Of a DNA stretch of 64,000 bases, positions 1 through 8,262 are shown piece after piece; the first letter of the stretch is position 1; the number at the start of each line of letters is the position of its first letter. The translations under genes and the position numbers were made by a program. The notes beneath the pieces were generated by a model that ran no database searches, was not told where the DNA came from, and saw only the letters and a program-made list of their open reading frames with translations. The DNA comes from Lysinibacillus_B sp042920265 (GTDB taxonomy: Bacteria > Bacillota > Bacilli > Bacillales_A > Planococcaceae): the NCBI RefSeq assembly GCF_042920265.1, contig NZ_JBDQZI010000002.1, forward strand, positions 186,001-250,000. The letters are read 5' to 3'.

Positions 1-1482
1 TGGTGTGCGATGTTTTGCTGCATCTGCCACGACTTGCGGGAATGCCCCTACTTTTTTCAGTACCTCTTCTTCTTTTTCTGCTGTTAGTAAACCAAGGTTA
101 TCAAGTGAAGCCGCATAGCCTTGCTCCCCTGCTGCGCGTAAAATTGACGCAATACGTGCATGTGCATATTGTGCATAGTACACAGGATTTTCATTTGATT
201 GTGATACCGCTAAATCAAGGTCGAAATCCATATGCGAGTCGCCTGCTGTTTTCACGAAGAAGTAACGAACTGCATCTAAGCCTACTTCTTCTACTAATTC
301 ACGCATCGTTACCGCATTACCCGTACGCTTCGACATTTTAAATTTCTCGCCGTTTTTGTACAGCTGTACCATTTGGATAATATCTACTTCTAATGTGCCG
401 CGATTATAGCCAAGCGCCTCAATTGCTGCTTTCATACGTGGAATATAACCGTGGTGGTCAGCGCCCCAAATATTGATGAGCTTATCGAAACCACGTTGTA
501 ATTTATCTTCGTGGTAGGCGATATCTGGCGTTAAGTATGTGTAAGAGCCATCGTTTTTGATTAATACACGATCTTTGTCGTCACCAAATGTTGTCGAGCG
601 GAACCAAGTAGCACCTTCCTCTTCAAATACGTGACCATTTGCTTTTAATTTATCTAATGCTACATCGATTTTACCGTTGTTGTATAAAGATGTTTCTGAA
701 TACCATACATCAAATTCAACACGGAAATTCGCTAAGTCTTTTTGTAATTTCGCTAACTCTAGGCGCAGTCCGTGCTCACGGAAAAATTTGAAACGTTCTT
801 CCTCTGATTTTTCTAAAATGTCTGCACCAAACTCTTCTTTTAACTGACCTGCAATTTCAATAATATCTGGACCATGGTAGCCGTCTTCTGGCATTTCTGC
901 ATCCATACCTAAAGCTTGCTTATAACGTGCTTCTAATGAGTACGCTAAGTTGTTAATTTGATTACCTGCATCGTTAATATAGTATTCACGTGAAACATTG
1001 TAGCCAGCAAAGTCCATTACGTTACATAAAGAGTCACCAACAGAAGCCCCACGTGCGTGACCTAAATGTAAGTCACCTGTTGGGTTTGCTGATACGAACT
1101 CCACTTGCACTTTTTCACCCGCACCAGCGTTTGAACGACCATAGTTTTCCGCTTGCTCAAAAGCAGCTTTCACAACACCTGCAAGGAAATCTTTACGTAC
1201 TGTAATGTTCATAAAGCCAGGACCTGCGATGTCGATTTTCTCAATATCTGTCCCTGCTGTTTCAAGATTTTCTAAAATTGCCTCTGCAATCGCACGTGGC
1301 GGCTTTTTCGCAATCTTTGTTAATTGCATCGCTAAGTTTGTTGCAAAGTCACCGTTTGCTTTATCCTTCGGTGTTTCTAAATGAATAGTTAAGTCACTTG
1401 CCTCTTCTACTAAGCCTGCTTTCACAGCAGCAGCAGCAAGCGCAGCTTTAATTTGTTGTTGTAGTTGTTCTACTGCGTTCAT
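1..1482 (-). CDS. argS: arginyl-tRNA synthetase (C-terminus outside window)
   Basis: Charges tRNA-Arg with arginine in the cytoplasm (class I aminoacyl-tRNA synthetase). The 494 visible codons show the HIGH-type signature as HLGHAR and a KMSKR loop, with the N-terminal additional domain typical of ArgRS. The start ATG at 1482 overlaps the ywiB stop by 4 nt (ATGA) and has a GGAGGT ribosome site 8 nt upstream inside ywiB, so the two are translationally coupled. The ywiB-argS order is the one found in Bacillus. The 3' end runs off the left edge. Confidence 0.97.
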   Translation of the reverse strand, partial: MNAVEQLQQQIKAALAAAAVKAGLVEEASDLTIHLETPKDKANGDFATNLAMQLTKIAKKPPRAIAEAILENLETAGTDIEKIDIAGPGFMNITVRKDFLAGVVKAAFEQAENYGRSNAGAGEKVQVEFVSANPTGDLHLGHARGASVGDSLCNVMDFAGYNVSREYYINDAGNQINNLAYSLEARYKQALGMDAEMPEDGYHGPDIIEIAGQLKEEFGADILEKSEEERFKFFREHGLRLELAKLQKDLANFRVEFDVWYSETSLYNNGKIDVALDKLKANGHVFEEEGATWFRSTTFGDDKDRVLIKNDGSYTYLTPDIAYHEDKLQRGFDKLINIWGADHHGYIPRMKAAIEALGYNRGTLEVDIIQMVQLYKNGEKFKMSKRTGNAVTMRELVEEVGLDAVRYFFVKTAGDSHMDFDLDLAVSQSNENPVYYAQYAHARIASILRAAGEQGYAASLDNLGLLTAEKEEEVLKKVGAFPQVVADAAKHRTP

Positions 1483-1910
1483 AGTTGTACCTCCGTATAT
1501 TGTATTTGTAACGTATAGTTGCCGACTGACGTACCGCCGAGAATTAAATCATACTGCGTTTTAAACTCGCCACTTGCCTCTCGTCGCTCATACGATAGTT
1601 GATGGGTTTTTGTCACTAGTGGCATCATGCCGTAAGGGCTATCGTAATGACCTTGTTCCTTTTGCTTTGTGTTGAGTGGCAAGCGCATATTCACGCCGCC
1701 CTTGCGCATAATAACTGCCTGCTCATCTGTTAATTTGACTGTCGTACGGATTGTTTTATCATCCTGTACTTCCTCATATCGTAAATAGTGCGTCCCCGCT
1801 TTTTCAATAAAGGTTCCTTGTAACCACATCTCATATGTTTCTAATTCACCCTCTGTCGGGATAATAGAAGAAACGAGCTTTATTTTCACTTCAGTTCCTA
1901 CATCGTTCAC
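1479..1910 (-). CDS. ywiB: YwiB-like DUF1934 small beta-barrel protein
   Basis: 143-residue protein of the DUF1934/YwiB family, predicted to be a lipocalin-like beta-barrel of unknown function that sits directly upstream of argS in many Bacillales. The sequence is rich in alternating beta-strand patterns and has no signal peptide. The start is GTG at 1910, preceded by AAAGGGG about 10 nt upstream. The stop overlaps the argS start by 4 nt. A sigma-A-like promoter lies just upstream. Confidence 0.88.
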   Translation of the reverse strand: MNDVGTEVKIKLVSSIIPTEGELETYEMWLQGTFIEKAGTHYLRYEEVQDDKTIRTTVKLTDEQAVIMRKGGVNMRLPLNTKQKEQGHYDSPYGMMPLVTKTHQLSYERREASGEFKTQYDLILGGTSVGNYTLQIQYTEVQL

Positions 1911-1950
1911 CGCCTGGACAACCCCTTTAATTCGATTATATAACCTTCTT

Positions 1951-1980
1951 ATTATAGGATAGTTTTCTCTATTTAATCAA
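1951..1980 (-). promoter_or_regulatory. sigma-A-type promoter of ywiB-argS
   Basis: On the minus strand TTGATT (1975-1980) is followed by an 18-bp spacer and TATAAT (1951-1956), about 40 nt upstream of the ywiB GTG. Close to consensus; predicted only. Confidence 0.6.
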
Positions 1981-2059
1981 GAATGAACTGGCTGAATGAA
2001 TGACTTTCCTCCGCAACAAAACCATGTTAGTAAACTCTCATATTATCATTAATACGTAA

Positions 2060-2099
2060 AAAGTGTAGACAAACCTAAACACCGGCTTGTCTACACTTT
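2060..2099 (-). terminator. intrinsic terminator downstream of speB
   Basis: A perfect 13-bp inverted repeat (AAAGTGTAGACAA at 2060 with TTGTCTACACTTT at 2087) lies just after the speB stop on the minus strand. A/T runs flank both sides, so it could act in both directions. Confidence 0.8.
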
Positions 2100-2112
2100 A
2101 TAATAAAATCTA

Positions 2113-2994
2113 TTATTTTACCCAGCCTAAAATCATTTCGCGGATTATTTTTGCGGCAGTGTTCGCCGTCATTTCTGAGTGGTCGTACACTGGAGCTACT
2201 TCTACTAAGTCGAAACCTACCACATTCACTTCAGAGCGTGCGATTTCGTGGATAGATGCTAGTAGCTCTTTTGATGTAATCCCGCCCGCATCTACCGTAC
2301 CTGTACCTGGTGCATGCGCTGGGTCTAATACGTCGATATCGATTGTTACATAGACGTTACGACCCGCAAGTGTTGGTAATACTTTTTTCAGTGGCTCTAG
2401 TACTTCGAATAATGAAATGTGCATACCGTTTTCTTTTGCCCATTCCATTTCTTCTTTTAAACCTGAGCGAATACCGAATGAATATACATTCGATGGTCCA
2501 ATTTGGTCAGCAATTTTACGAATTGGTGTCGCATGTGAATACGGCTCCCCTTCGTAATCTGTACGTAAATCTGTATGTGCATCAAAATGAATAATGGCAA
2601 GGTCTTCATATTTTTCATACACTGCTTCCATCACAGGTAGAGACACTAAATGCTCTCCGCCCATGCCAACAGGAATTTTACCATCTGCAAGCAATTTACG
2701 TACCCAGTCTTTAATTTCCTTTAATGATTTTTCTGGATTGCCAAATGGTAGTGGAATATCGCCCGCATCAAAGAATTTTACATCGCCTAGCTCACGATCT
2801 AAATACAAGCTGTACTCTTCTAACCCAATCGATACTTCACGAATACGTGCAGGACCAAAACGAGAACCTGGACGATAACTTACTGTCCAGTCCATGGGCA
2901 TGCCGTATAAAACCGCTGTACTTTCTTCATAATTAGGATGACTTTTAATAAAAACATTCCCTGAATACGTTTCATCAAAACGCATATTATTCAC
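2113..2994 (-). CDS. speB: agmatinase
   Basis: Hydrolyses agmatine to putrescine and urea in polyamine synthesis. It is a 293-residue ureohydrolase with the binuclear manganese motifs GGEH, HFDAHTDLR and DIDVLDPAHAPGTGT in the expected order. The start ATG at 2994 has GAGAAGGTGAAT upstream. In B. subtilis speB lies in an operon behind speE (spermidine synthase); here no speE is present and the next gene upstream is the divergent pbpG, so this copy is uncoupled from speE in this window. A strong terminator follows. Confidence 0.93.
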   Translation of the reverse strand: MNNMRFDETYSGNVFIKSHPNYEESTAVLYGMPMDWTVSYRPGSRFGPARIREVSIGLEEYSLYLDRELGDVKFFDAGDIPLPFGNPEKSLKEIKDWVRKLLADGKIPVGMGGEHLVSLPVMEAVYEKYEDLAIIHFDAHTDLRTDYEGEPYSHATPIRKIADQIGPSNVYSFGIRSGLKEEMEWAKENGMHISLFEVLEPLKKVLPTLAGRNVYVTIDIDVLDPAHAPGTGTVDAGGITSKELLASIHEIARSEVNVVGFDLVEVAPVYDHSEMTANTAAKIIREMILGWVK

Positions 2995-3290
2995 CTTCTC
3001 TAGTTATTTTTATGTTGCATTTGTACCATTTAAATTATTTCCTAGAATAATAGGAATATTCCTGTGATTAAATGTTAAAAATGCAAGTATCAATTTATCT
3101 AAACTGCAAATTTTACACAAATGAAATACTTTTGTAACACAATTGAAACTTTCCGTTTCAGTTAAACGTACTATATTATGCAGTTCAAAAAAAGTATAGA
3201 TGTTTTTCTGCAAAGTGCAAGAGTTTTTCGTTATTAATTCACACGAAAAGCACATACTACCATAACGAGTACAGATTGAGGTGAAATCGT

Positions 3291-5375
3291 ATGAAACGAC
3301 GTCAATATTTTAAAAAGAAAACACGTAAAAAATGGTCTAAAAATGTACTGTTAGTCATGGTTGCATTAGCTAGTGCATTTGTAGTTTCAATCCTTTCATT
3401 ACGTGTTTATGCACAAATAGCTGGCGCACCACCACTGACAGTTCCGAAAGCTTCGATATTTTTAGATAATCAAAATAACCAAATCGGTGACTATTATACA
3501 GACGAACGCCGTTACTGGGTCGCAATCGATGAGTTATCACCCTATTTAATCGATGCAACGATTGCTGTAGAAGATAAGGATTTCTATGAGCATGGTGGGT
3601 TTGATTACTCTCGTATCGCGGGGGCCTTATTAGCAGATTTGAAAGCCGGCTCCAAAGTGCAAGGGGCGAGTACACTCACACAGCAGTATGCACGAAACTT
3701 ATTTTTAACACATGAAAAAACGTGGACACGGAAAATTAACGAAGCCCTGTATGCCTACCGCCTTGAAATATTTTACGGGAAAGATGAGATTTTAGAGGGC
3801 TATTTAAATACGGTTTATTACGGTCACGGCATGTACGGAGCCGAAGCGGCGAGTCGTTATTATTTTGGGAAATCCTCCAGTGATTTAACATTAGCGGAAG
3901 CAGCGATGCTTGCAGGTATTCCGAAAGGGCCAACATACTATTCGCCTCTTGCCAATGAACAAAAAGCGACAGAACGGCAGCAGCTTATTTTAAGCTTAAT
4001 GGAAAGCCAAGGGAAAATTACAGCATCAGAAAAGGAACGCGGTGTTTCAGAACAGTTGGTGTATAAAAGTGATGAGTGGATTGCCTCTAAATCAATTGCC
4101 CCTTATTTCCTAGATGTTGTGTGGGCTGAAGCAAGCGAAATTTTAGAAAGCCAAAACTTAAACATTAGTGAAGGCGGTTGGAAAATTAAAACGACGTTAA
4201 ATCAAGCACATCAACAGGCAGCTGAACAAGCAGTCGCCAATCATATGCCCGATAGTGAATTGCAAGTGGGACTTGTCAGCATGGACCCTACTACTGGGTT
4301 TGTGACAGCCCTTGTCGGTGGGCGTGATTATGGGACAAGCTCATTTAACCGTGTGACACTCGCACAACGTCAACCAGGCTCGACCATTAAACCCATTTTA
4401 TATACGGCAGCACTGGAAAAAGGCTATACACCGATGACATTTAAAGATGTATCGCAAACGACCTTTACGTATGATAACGGTCGCCAAACGTATACGCCAA
4501 AAAATGTAAACGGACAGTTTGCGACCCATGAAATGTCACTCGCACAAGCATTGGCTATTTCTGATAATGTGTATGCAGTGAAAACATTACAAGATATCGG
4601 TTATCCAAGCTTCCGTAATATATTAGAGCGTTTCCAATTAAATTCAACAAAAAGTGAGTCACCTTCTATTGCACTCGGGACAATCGAAACATCCCTGTAT
4701 GCCTTAACAAATGCTTACAACATACTAGCGGCTGGTGGTGAATCTCTTCATGCAACAACGATTCTTTCCATTGAAAATGCGAAAGGACAAATCGTTTATG
4801 AGTATGAACAGCCTAAAAACGAACAAGTTGTAACAGAAGCAGATGCATACATTATGACGCAAATGCTCACAGGGATATTTGATCCTGTATTTAGCGATTA
4901 TTCTCCCGCAACAGGTGTATCCATTCGACCAAAAATGACGCATACGTATGCCGCAAAATCCGGCACAACAAATAGCGACCAATGGATGGTTGGTTACTCT
5001 ACTCATTTAACGACGGGTGTATGGAATGGCTATGACCATGGAAAAAATTTATCTACACAAGCAGATAATTCGACTACAAAGCAAGTATGGATTGATTTTA
5101 TGGAGGCTGTGCATAAAGGATTGCCTAACGAGGAATTTGTACCGCCTTCTACTGTTGAAGGCGTAGTCATTGATATTGCTTCAGGTAAAATTGCAAACGA
5201 GGCATGCCCAGAAAATCAGCGTCTTGTTTATGTAAAAGCAGAGGATGTACCGGAAGAAAAATGTTCAACCTATTGGTTTGACTCAGATTGGTTTAATCAA
5301 GAGTCATTGGAAAATTCATGGGATAGCTTACTAAACTGGCTACCATTTGAATTATTTAAGGAACCTGTACAATAA
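3291..5375 (+). CDS. pbpG: class A penicillin-binding protein (PBP 2D-like)
   Basis: Bifunctional peptidoglycan glycosyltransferase/transpeptidase, 694 residues, anchored by an N-terminal transmembrane segment (about residues 17-40) after a basic cytoplasmic tail. The glycosyltransferase domain shows EDKDFYEHGG and the KGPTYYSP region. The transpeptidase triad is complete: STIK with Ser364, SDN at 424-426 and KSGTT at 556-560. The start ATG follows GAGGTG at a normal distance. The place beside ywhD and speB matches B. subtilis pbpG/ywhE, a sporulation PBP used in spore cortex or germ-cell-wall synthesis; the sporulation role here is inferred from synteny. Confidence 0.93.
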   Translation: MKRRQYFKKKTRKKWSKNVLLVMVALASAFVVSILSLRVYAQIAGAPPLTVPKASIFLDNQNNQIGDYYTDERRYWVAIDELSPYLIDATIAVEDKDFYEHGGFDYSRIAGALLADLKAGSKVQGASTLTQQYARNLFLTHEKTWTRKINEALYAYRLEIFYGKDEILEGYLNTVYYGHGMYGAEAASRYYFGKSSSDLTLAEAAMLAGIPKGPTYYSPLANEQKATERQQLILSLMESQGKITASEKERGVSEQLVYKSDEWIASKSIAPYFLDVVWAEASEILESQNLNISEGGWKIKTTLNQAHQQAAEQAVANHMPDSELQVGLVSMDPTTGFVTALVGGRDYGTSSFNRVTLAQRQPGSTIKPILYTAALEKGYTPMTFKDVSQTTFTYDNGRQTYTPKNVNGQFATHEMSLAQALAISDNVYAVKTLQDIGYPSFRNILERFQLNSTKSESPSIALGTIETSLYALTNAYNILAAGGESLHATTILSIENAKGQIVYEYEQPKNEQVVTEADAYIMTQMLTGIFDPVFSDYSPATGVSIRPKMTHTYAAKSGTTNSDQWMVGYSTHLTTGVWNGYDHGKNLSTQADNSTTKQVWIDFMEAVHKGLPNEEFVPPSTVEGVVIDIASGKIANEACPENQRLVYVKAEDVPEEKCSTYWFDSDWFNQESLENSWDSLLNWLPFELFKEPVQ

Positions 5376-5777
5376 TGATACGTCTAATGGTATACCAGGA
5401 CTTTCATTCATATAGTCACCTATAAAGACAGGCGTCCATCTGCCAAATGAAAATAAAAAGAGCTACTTCTTCCCCGGAAATACGATTGTTCCGTGGGAAG
5501 AAGTAGCCCTTTTATGGCAAGCGAAAGCATGAGAATCATGGGGCATTCGGCTTGGGAATGTTCAAATGCCGCATAGCTCTCATCGCTTTTCGTTTGGCCA
5601 AGTGTCCTAGCGCCTACTACCGTAAGCTCTGCTTCAAGTGTACTTTTTTTCATTAGTAGTTTCAACTACCGATTCAATACTAATTACAATTGTCACACTT
5701 TGTTCACGCATTTTTATATATTTTTCTATAAAAAGATTGACGAACATCTAGCTTTTTATGTTTATGATGCAAAAATT
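5376..5777. repeat. intergenic region with long hairpin and possible repeat unit
   Basis: No convincing gene. It contains a perfect 13-bp inverted repeat (GCTACTTCTTCCC at 5462-5474, GGGAAGAAGTAGC at 5495-5507) with an inner GGAA/TTCC extension, flanked by CCTTTTAT on one side and a T-rich run on the other, so it can end transcription from either side. The adjacent 150 bp is more GC-rich than its surroundings and stays open over an 81-codon minus-strand frame (5420-5665), but that frame runs through both hairpin arms and has no family resemblance. It reads like a dispersed intergenic repeat rather than a gene. Confidence 0.5.
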
Positions 5778-6299
5778 TTATGATTTTACAGTTAAATCAT
5801 CTCGTAGTTTCTGCTCACTCCGATGCCACATTTCCAAGTTATGCGTCTTAAAGAAATCAGCCAACACTTGCTTTGAAACATCATCCATAAAATCAACCAT
5901 AATATGTCGCTTCATCGATTTATCCATTTTATTGACATGCTCTGGTAATAGCTTATAGCCGCGACGTTTTTCACGGTTTACAACCATCTCACATGCCGTC
6001 ACACCCGCAAAGTACGGACCGTCCGCTTTATAATCAATCGTGACCCATACAAGCCAGTATGGTTTTCCACCTTCAGAATCTTCGCGATTCGTTGTGAACT
6101 TAATGCCCCGTTCTACATCACTTTTCGCATGCATCGCACCAATATCCACAGCCGCTGTTTTCTCTTGCACATCAATAATCACGGGCGATACATTTTCAAG
6201 CGTTAGCGAGCCAATCCCAAACCCGCCATGTCCATCAGTCGGATCATTTTTAATAATGGTAAAGCCCATTTTTTGTTTTGGTTTTTCTTCATTAAACAT
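5778..6299 (-). CDS. ywhD: YwhD family protein
   Basis: 173-residue soluble protein of the YwhD family, conserved in spore-forming Bacillales and of unknown biochemical function. The frame is open further upstream, but the family start is the ATG at 6299 (begins MFNEEKPKQ), which has GGAGGG at 6-nt spacing; the upstream extension is the promoter region. In B. subtilis ywhD sits between ywhC and pbpG. Here it still adjoins pbpG but on its other side an integrated element begins within the promoter, so the -35 box now used appears to come from element DNA. Confidence 0.85.
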   Translation of the reverse strand: MFNEEKPKQKMGFTIIKNDPTDGHGGFGIGSLTLENVSPVIIDVQEKTAAVDIGAMHAKSDVERGIKFTTNREDSEGGKPYWLVWVTIDYKADGPYFAGVTACEMVVNREKRRGYKLLPEHVNKMDKSMKRHIMVDFMDDVSKQVLADFFKTHNLEMWHRSEQKLRDDLTVKS

Positions 6300-6320
6300 T
6301 GTAAATCCCTCCGTTTGTAT

Positions 6321-6334
6321 TATTATAAATAATA
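6321..6334 (+). repeat. putative attL core of the integrated element
   Basis: TATTATAAATAATA, identical to 19782-19795. A 14-base exact match between two short windows at the two ends of an integrase-bearing segment is unlikely by chance, although the sequence is AT-only. It is nearly palindromic. Confidence 0.6.
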
Positions 6335-6358
6335 CTATCATAGCGCATGATACTGCAA
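6329..6358 (-). promoter_or_regulatory. promoter of ywhD spanning the element boundary
   Basis: On the minus strand TTGCAG (6353-6358), an 18-bp spacer and TATTAT (6329-6334). The -10 lies inside the 14-bp boundary repeat and the -35 lies in element DNA. An inverted repeat (TATCAT ... ATGATA, 6336-6352) fills the spacer. Predicted from sequence only. Confidence 0.45.
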
Positions 6359-6447
6359 AAGGAATGTGCAACACTTGTGTTATAGGGCTTCTTCTATACT
6401 ATATAGGAAATTAATGTTTGCATAATTGTGCATATAAAAGTATGGTT

Positions 6448-6546
6448 TTGGGGCTAATTGGGGCAGTTTTTGGGGCTATAAATTACGCTTTGGTGGGCAT
6501 GTTTGTGTGGATGAGATATAGTGTGTTAAATAAAATTGGGGCTATT
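6448..6546 (+). repeat. integrase arm-type repeats, left end
   Basis: Four copies of TTGGGGC(A/T) lie at about 6448, 6459, 6470 and 6537. The same word occurs twice in the last 30 bases of the integrase gene at the other end (about 19699 and 19713). Repeats at both ends about 60-120 bp inside the core repeats fit integrase arm-binding sites. The remaining 6300-6826 region holds no convincing gene. Confidence 0.45.
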
Positions 6547-6792
6547 TGCTCCAGTTTTTTTTGTTTATTATCTAGCCATAAAGGTAGGTATTGAGTGTAA
6601 AAATGGACTAATAGGAAAAAACAGAGGGCGTGTGTACAGAAATGTGAGAGTTGAAGTAGGATGTTCATTCAATCGATTTATCTATTCATATAGAATTTTC
6701 TATTAACTATTCATTATACAATATCAATCAATTTGATATTCGAGAGTTTGTGTCATTGCTTTGACGCTTACACAGTTGCGGTTGCTAACAAG

Positions 6793-6828
6793 AAAAAACT
6801 ACTTACCATAAATATGATAAGTAGTTTT
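6793..6828 (-). terminator. terminator of the protease cargo operon
   Basis: An 11-bp inverted repeat, AAAACTACTTA (6795-6805) and TAAGTAGTTTT (6818-6828), followed on the minus strand by a T-run. It overlaps the stop codon of the small prodomain-like gene. Confidence 0.75.
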
Positions 6829-7030
6829 AACTAATAGCTGTCATCAAATTTCCCTTTACAGTATAATTCCAAGAAATAATATTCTCTATACTATTTAACA
6901 TTGGAATATTCTTCTCCTGAATTTCAATACCAACTACATTTAATACAGGTGACATATAGACTATTGTCGCAAGTCTATTAATCGCCTGTAAATCCTCTTT
7001 GTTTTTCACTTGTAATATTATCTTCTTCAT
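6827..7030 (-). CDS. small prodomain-like protein, putative protease inhibitor or chaperone
   Basis: 67 residues, no signal peptide. It is similar to the N-terminal prodomain of the protease encoded just upstream: both share the pattern SP(V/I)L(N/D)V...EI, then N, then a VKG(N/K)L ending, over about 55 aligned residues. Subtilisin prodomains act as folding chaperones and tight inhibitors, so a free copy could be an inhibitor or immunity partner, or a folding helper. The start ATG at 7030 has GGAGG 9 nt upstream and lies inside the protease gene (about 50-bp overlap in another frame), so the two are co-expressed. The role is an inference from the similarity. Confidence 0.7.
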   Translation of the reverse strand: MKKIILQVKNKEDLQAINRLATIVYMSPVLNVVGIEIQEKNIPMLNSIENIISWNYTVKGNLMTAIS

Positions 7031-8051
7031 CAAAACACACCTCCGAGAATTTAGCTATATCTAGAGCCCCGTACCCTTGATGATGACTAGGTAAATCTAA
7101 ATCTTTTGCCGTTGTATATATTTTTTCTTTTAATTCATATCTCTTCCCATCAAAGAAAATATATACTGAACAAATTACACCCGTAACAATTGGTGTCGCA
7201 AAAGAAGTTCCTCTACGCATACCTCGAATACTTTTATCAAATATAGAACCCGTAGCCAATAAATTCGGCTTACTTCCCCCAATTGGTCCTTTACCTGAGT
7301 ATTTCGCGACTCCTTTACCATTATCGTCTAATGACCCGACAGTTATACTCTCTATTGCATTTCCCGGACAATCTATACTATCTTCGTCTAAATACTTACC
7401 TTCATTTCCAGCTGCTACTATAAAAACTTTATTTTGATAGAGCTCACTATACTTATTAATAGCTTGACAAATATGACAAGGGTTATCTTTTTCACAATAA
7501 GGAATTGTGAATCCTAGTGATAGGTTGATAATAGAACAATCTTTAACAGCTTCATCAAGTGCACTTAAAAAATGAAATTCATCAATCCCAGATTCCGCAC
7601 TATGACAGATTTTATAGCTTCTCAACGTTACCGCTGGGGCTAATCTTTTTATAATTTTCGCTACTAGATTTCCATGTTCCGAAGCCAACTCTAATCCATA
7701 TCCTGTATAATCTTTTCTGTAAGTGGCCATTTCTTTGTTAATCCCACTATCCAAGACCCCTACAATAGTCTGAAAACCAGGGGACTGAATGCCTATATTT
7801 GCTCCAACGGCCTGAATAGGTGGAATAAAATCAAATTCAAAATCGGACTGTAACTTCCCTTTAACAGCTTCATTTATAATTAATTCAGGGAATTTTTTTT
7901 CTATAATCAATAGATTATATGTATCTATTTCTAAGTACAGAACATCTAAAATCGGAGATTGATACTTTATATTTAAGCTTTCTTCAAGAATATAAGAATA
8001 TAAAATATCCTTATCGATATTCTTATAATTAATTGAATAAACTTTACACAT
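6978..8051 (-). CDS. intracellular S8 (subtilisin-family) serine protease
   Basis: 357 residues. The full catalytic triad is present: Asp101 in VLDSGI, His126 in EHGNLV and Ser283 in GTSFATP, with Asn216 of AAGNEG as oxyanion residue. Residues 1-75 form a prodomain-like segment. There is no signal peptide, so it should act in the cytoplasm. Two CxxC-like cysteines (CEKDNPCHIC) lie in the middle, which is unusual for the family. RBS GGGGAGGTGG precedes the ATG at 8051. Its 3' end overlaps the small prodomain-like gene, and the pair has its own promoter and terminator: a self-contained cargo unit in the element. The substrate is unknown; a defence or toxin role is plausible but unproven. Confidence 0.88.
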   Translation of the reverse strand: MCKVYSINYKNIDKDILYSYILEESLNIKYQSPILDVLYLEIDTYNLLIIEKKFPELIINEAVKGKLQSDFEFDFIPPIQAVGANIGIQSPGFQTIVGVLDSGINKEMATYRKDYTGYGLELASEHGNLVAKIIKRLAPAVTLRSYKICHSAESGIDEFHFLSALDEAVKDCSIINLSLGFTIPYCEKDNPCHICQAINKYSELYQNKVFIVAAGNEGKYLDEDSIDCPGNAIESITVGSLDDNGKGVAKYSGKGPIGGSKPNLLATGSIFDKSIRGMRRGTSFATPIVTGVICSVYIFFDGKRYELKEKIYTTAKDLDLPSHHQGYGALDIAKFSEVCFDEEDNITSEKQRGFTGD

Positions 8052-8069
8052 AAAGCCACCTCCCCTTAA

Positions 8070-8103
8070 AATAAATATAACACCATATCCTTATATTAAC
8101 AAT
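8070..8103 (-). promoter_or_regulatory. promoter of the protease operon
   Basis: On the minus strand TTGTTA, a 17-bp spacer and TATATT, placed about 35-60 nt upstream of the protease ATG and directly downstream of the hexanucleotide repeat tract. Confidence 0.55.
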
Positions 8104-8151
8104 TATATTTATATTTATATTTATATTTATATTTATATTTATATTTATATT
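8104..8151. repeat. (TATATT)8 simple sequence repeat
   Basis: Eight perfect copies of a 6-bp unit, 48 bp, ending immediately upstream of the -35 box of the protease promoter. Such tracts can change copy number by slippage and would alter upstream-element spacing or curvature. Confidence 0.9.
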
Positions 8152-8220
8152 GAGCTACAAAAAATTCTTATGCCTTGGTGAAATACCCTTGTCACTTCAA
8201 AATCAGCTCAATTTAAAACA

Positions 8221-8245
8221 GGCCTGCGAACTTTTGCGCAAGCCC
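8221..8245 (-). terminator. terminator of the HTH operon
   Basis: Minus strand GGCTTGCG, an 8-nt loop, CGCAGGCC, then TGTTTTAAATT, 20-40 bp after the 184-codon gene. An 8-bp stem with one G-U pair. Confidence 0.6.
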
Positions 8246-8262
8246 TACCTAAGTGTTACAAT

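Noticed and set aside
3010..3255. Minus-strand 81-codon frame between speB and pbpG
   Set aside because: No ribosome site and no family pattern; it covers the promoter region of both divergent genes. Not a remnant of speE either.
6483..6668. 61-codon minus-strand frame near the left element end
   Set aside because: It overlaps the arm-site repeats, has no ribosome site and has biased low-complexity composition.
8104..8151. CRISPR-like array
   Set aside because: The repeats are contiguous 6-bp units without spacers and no cas genes are present.
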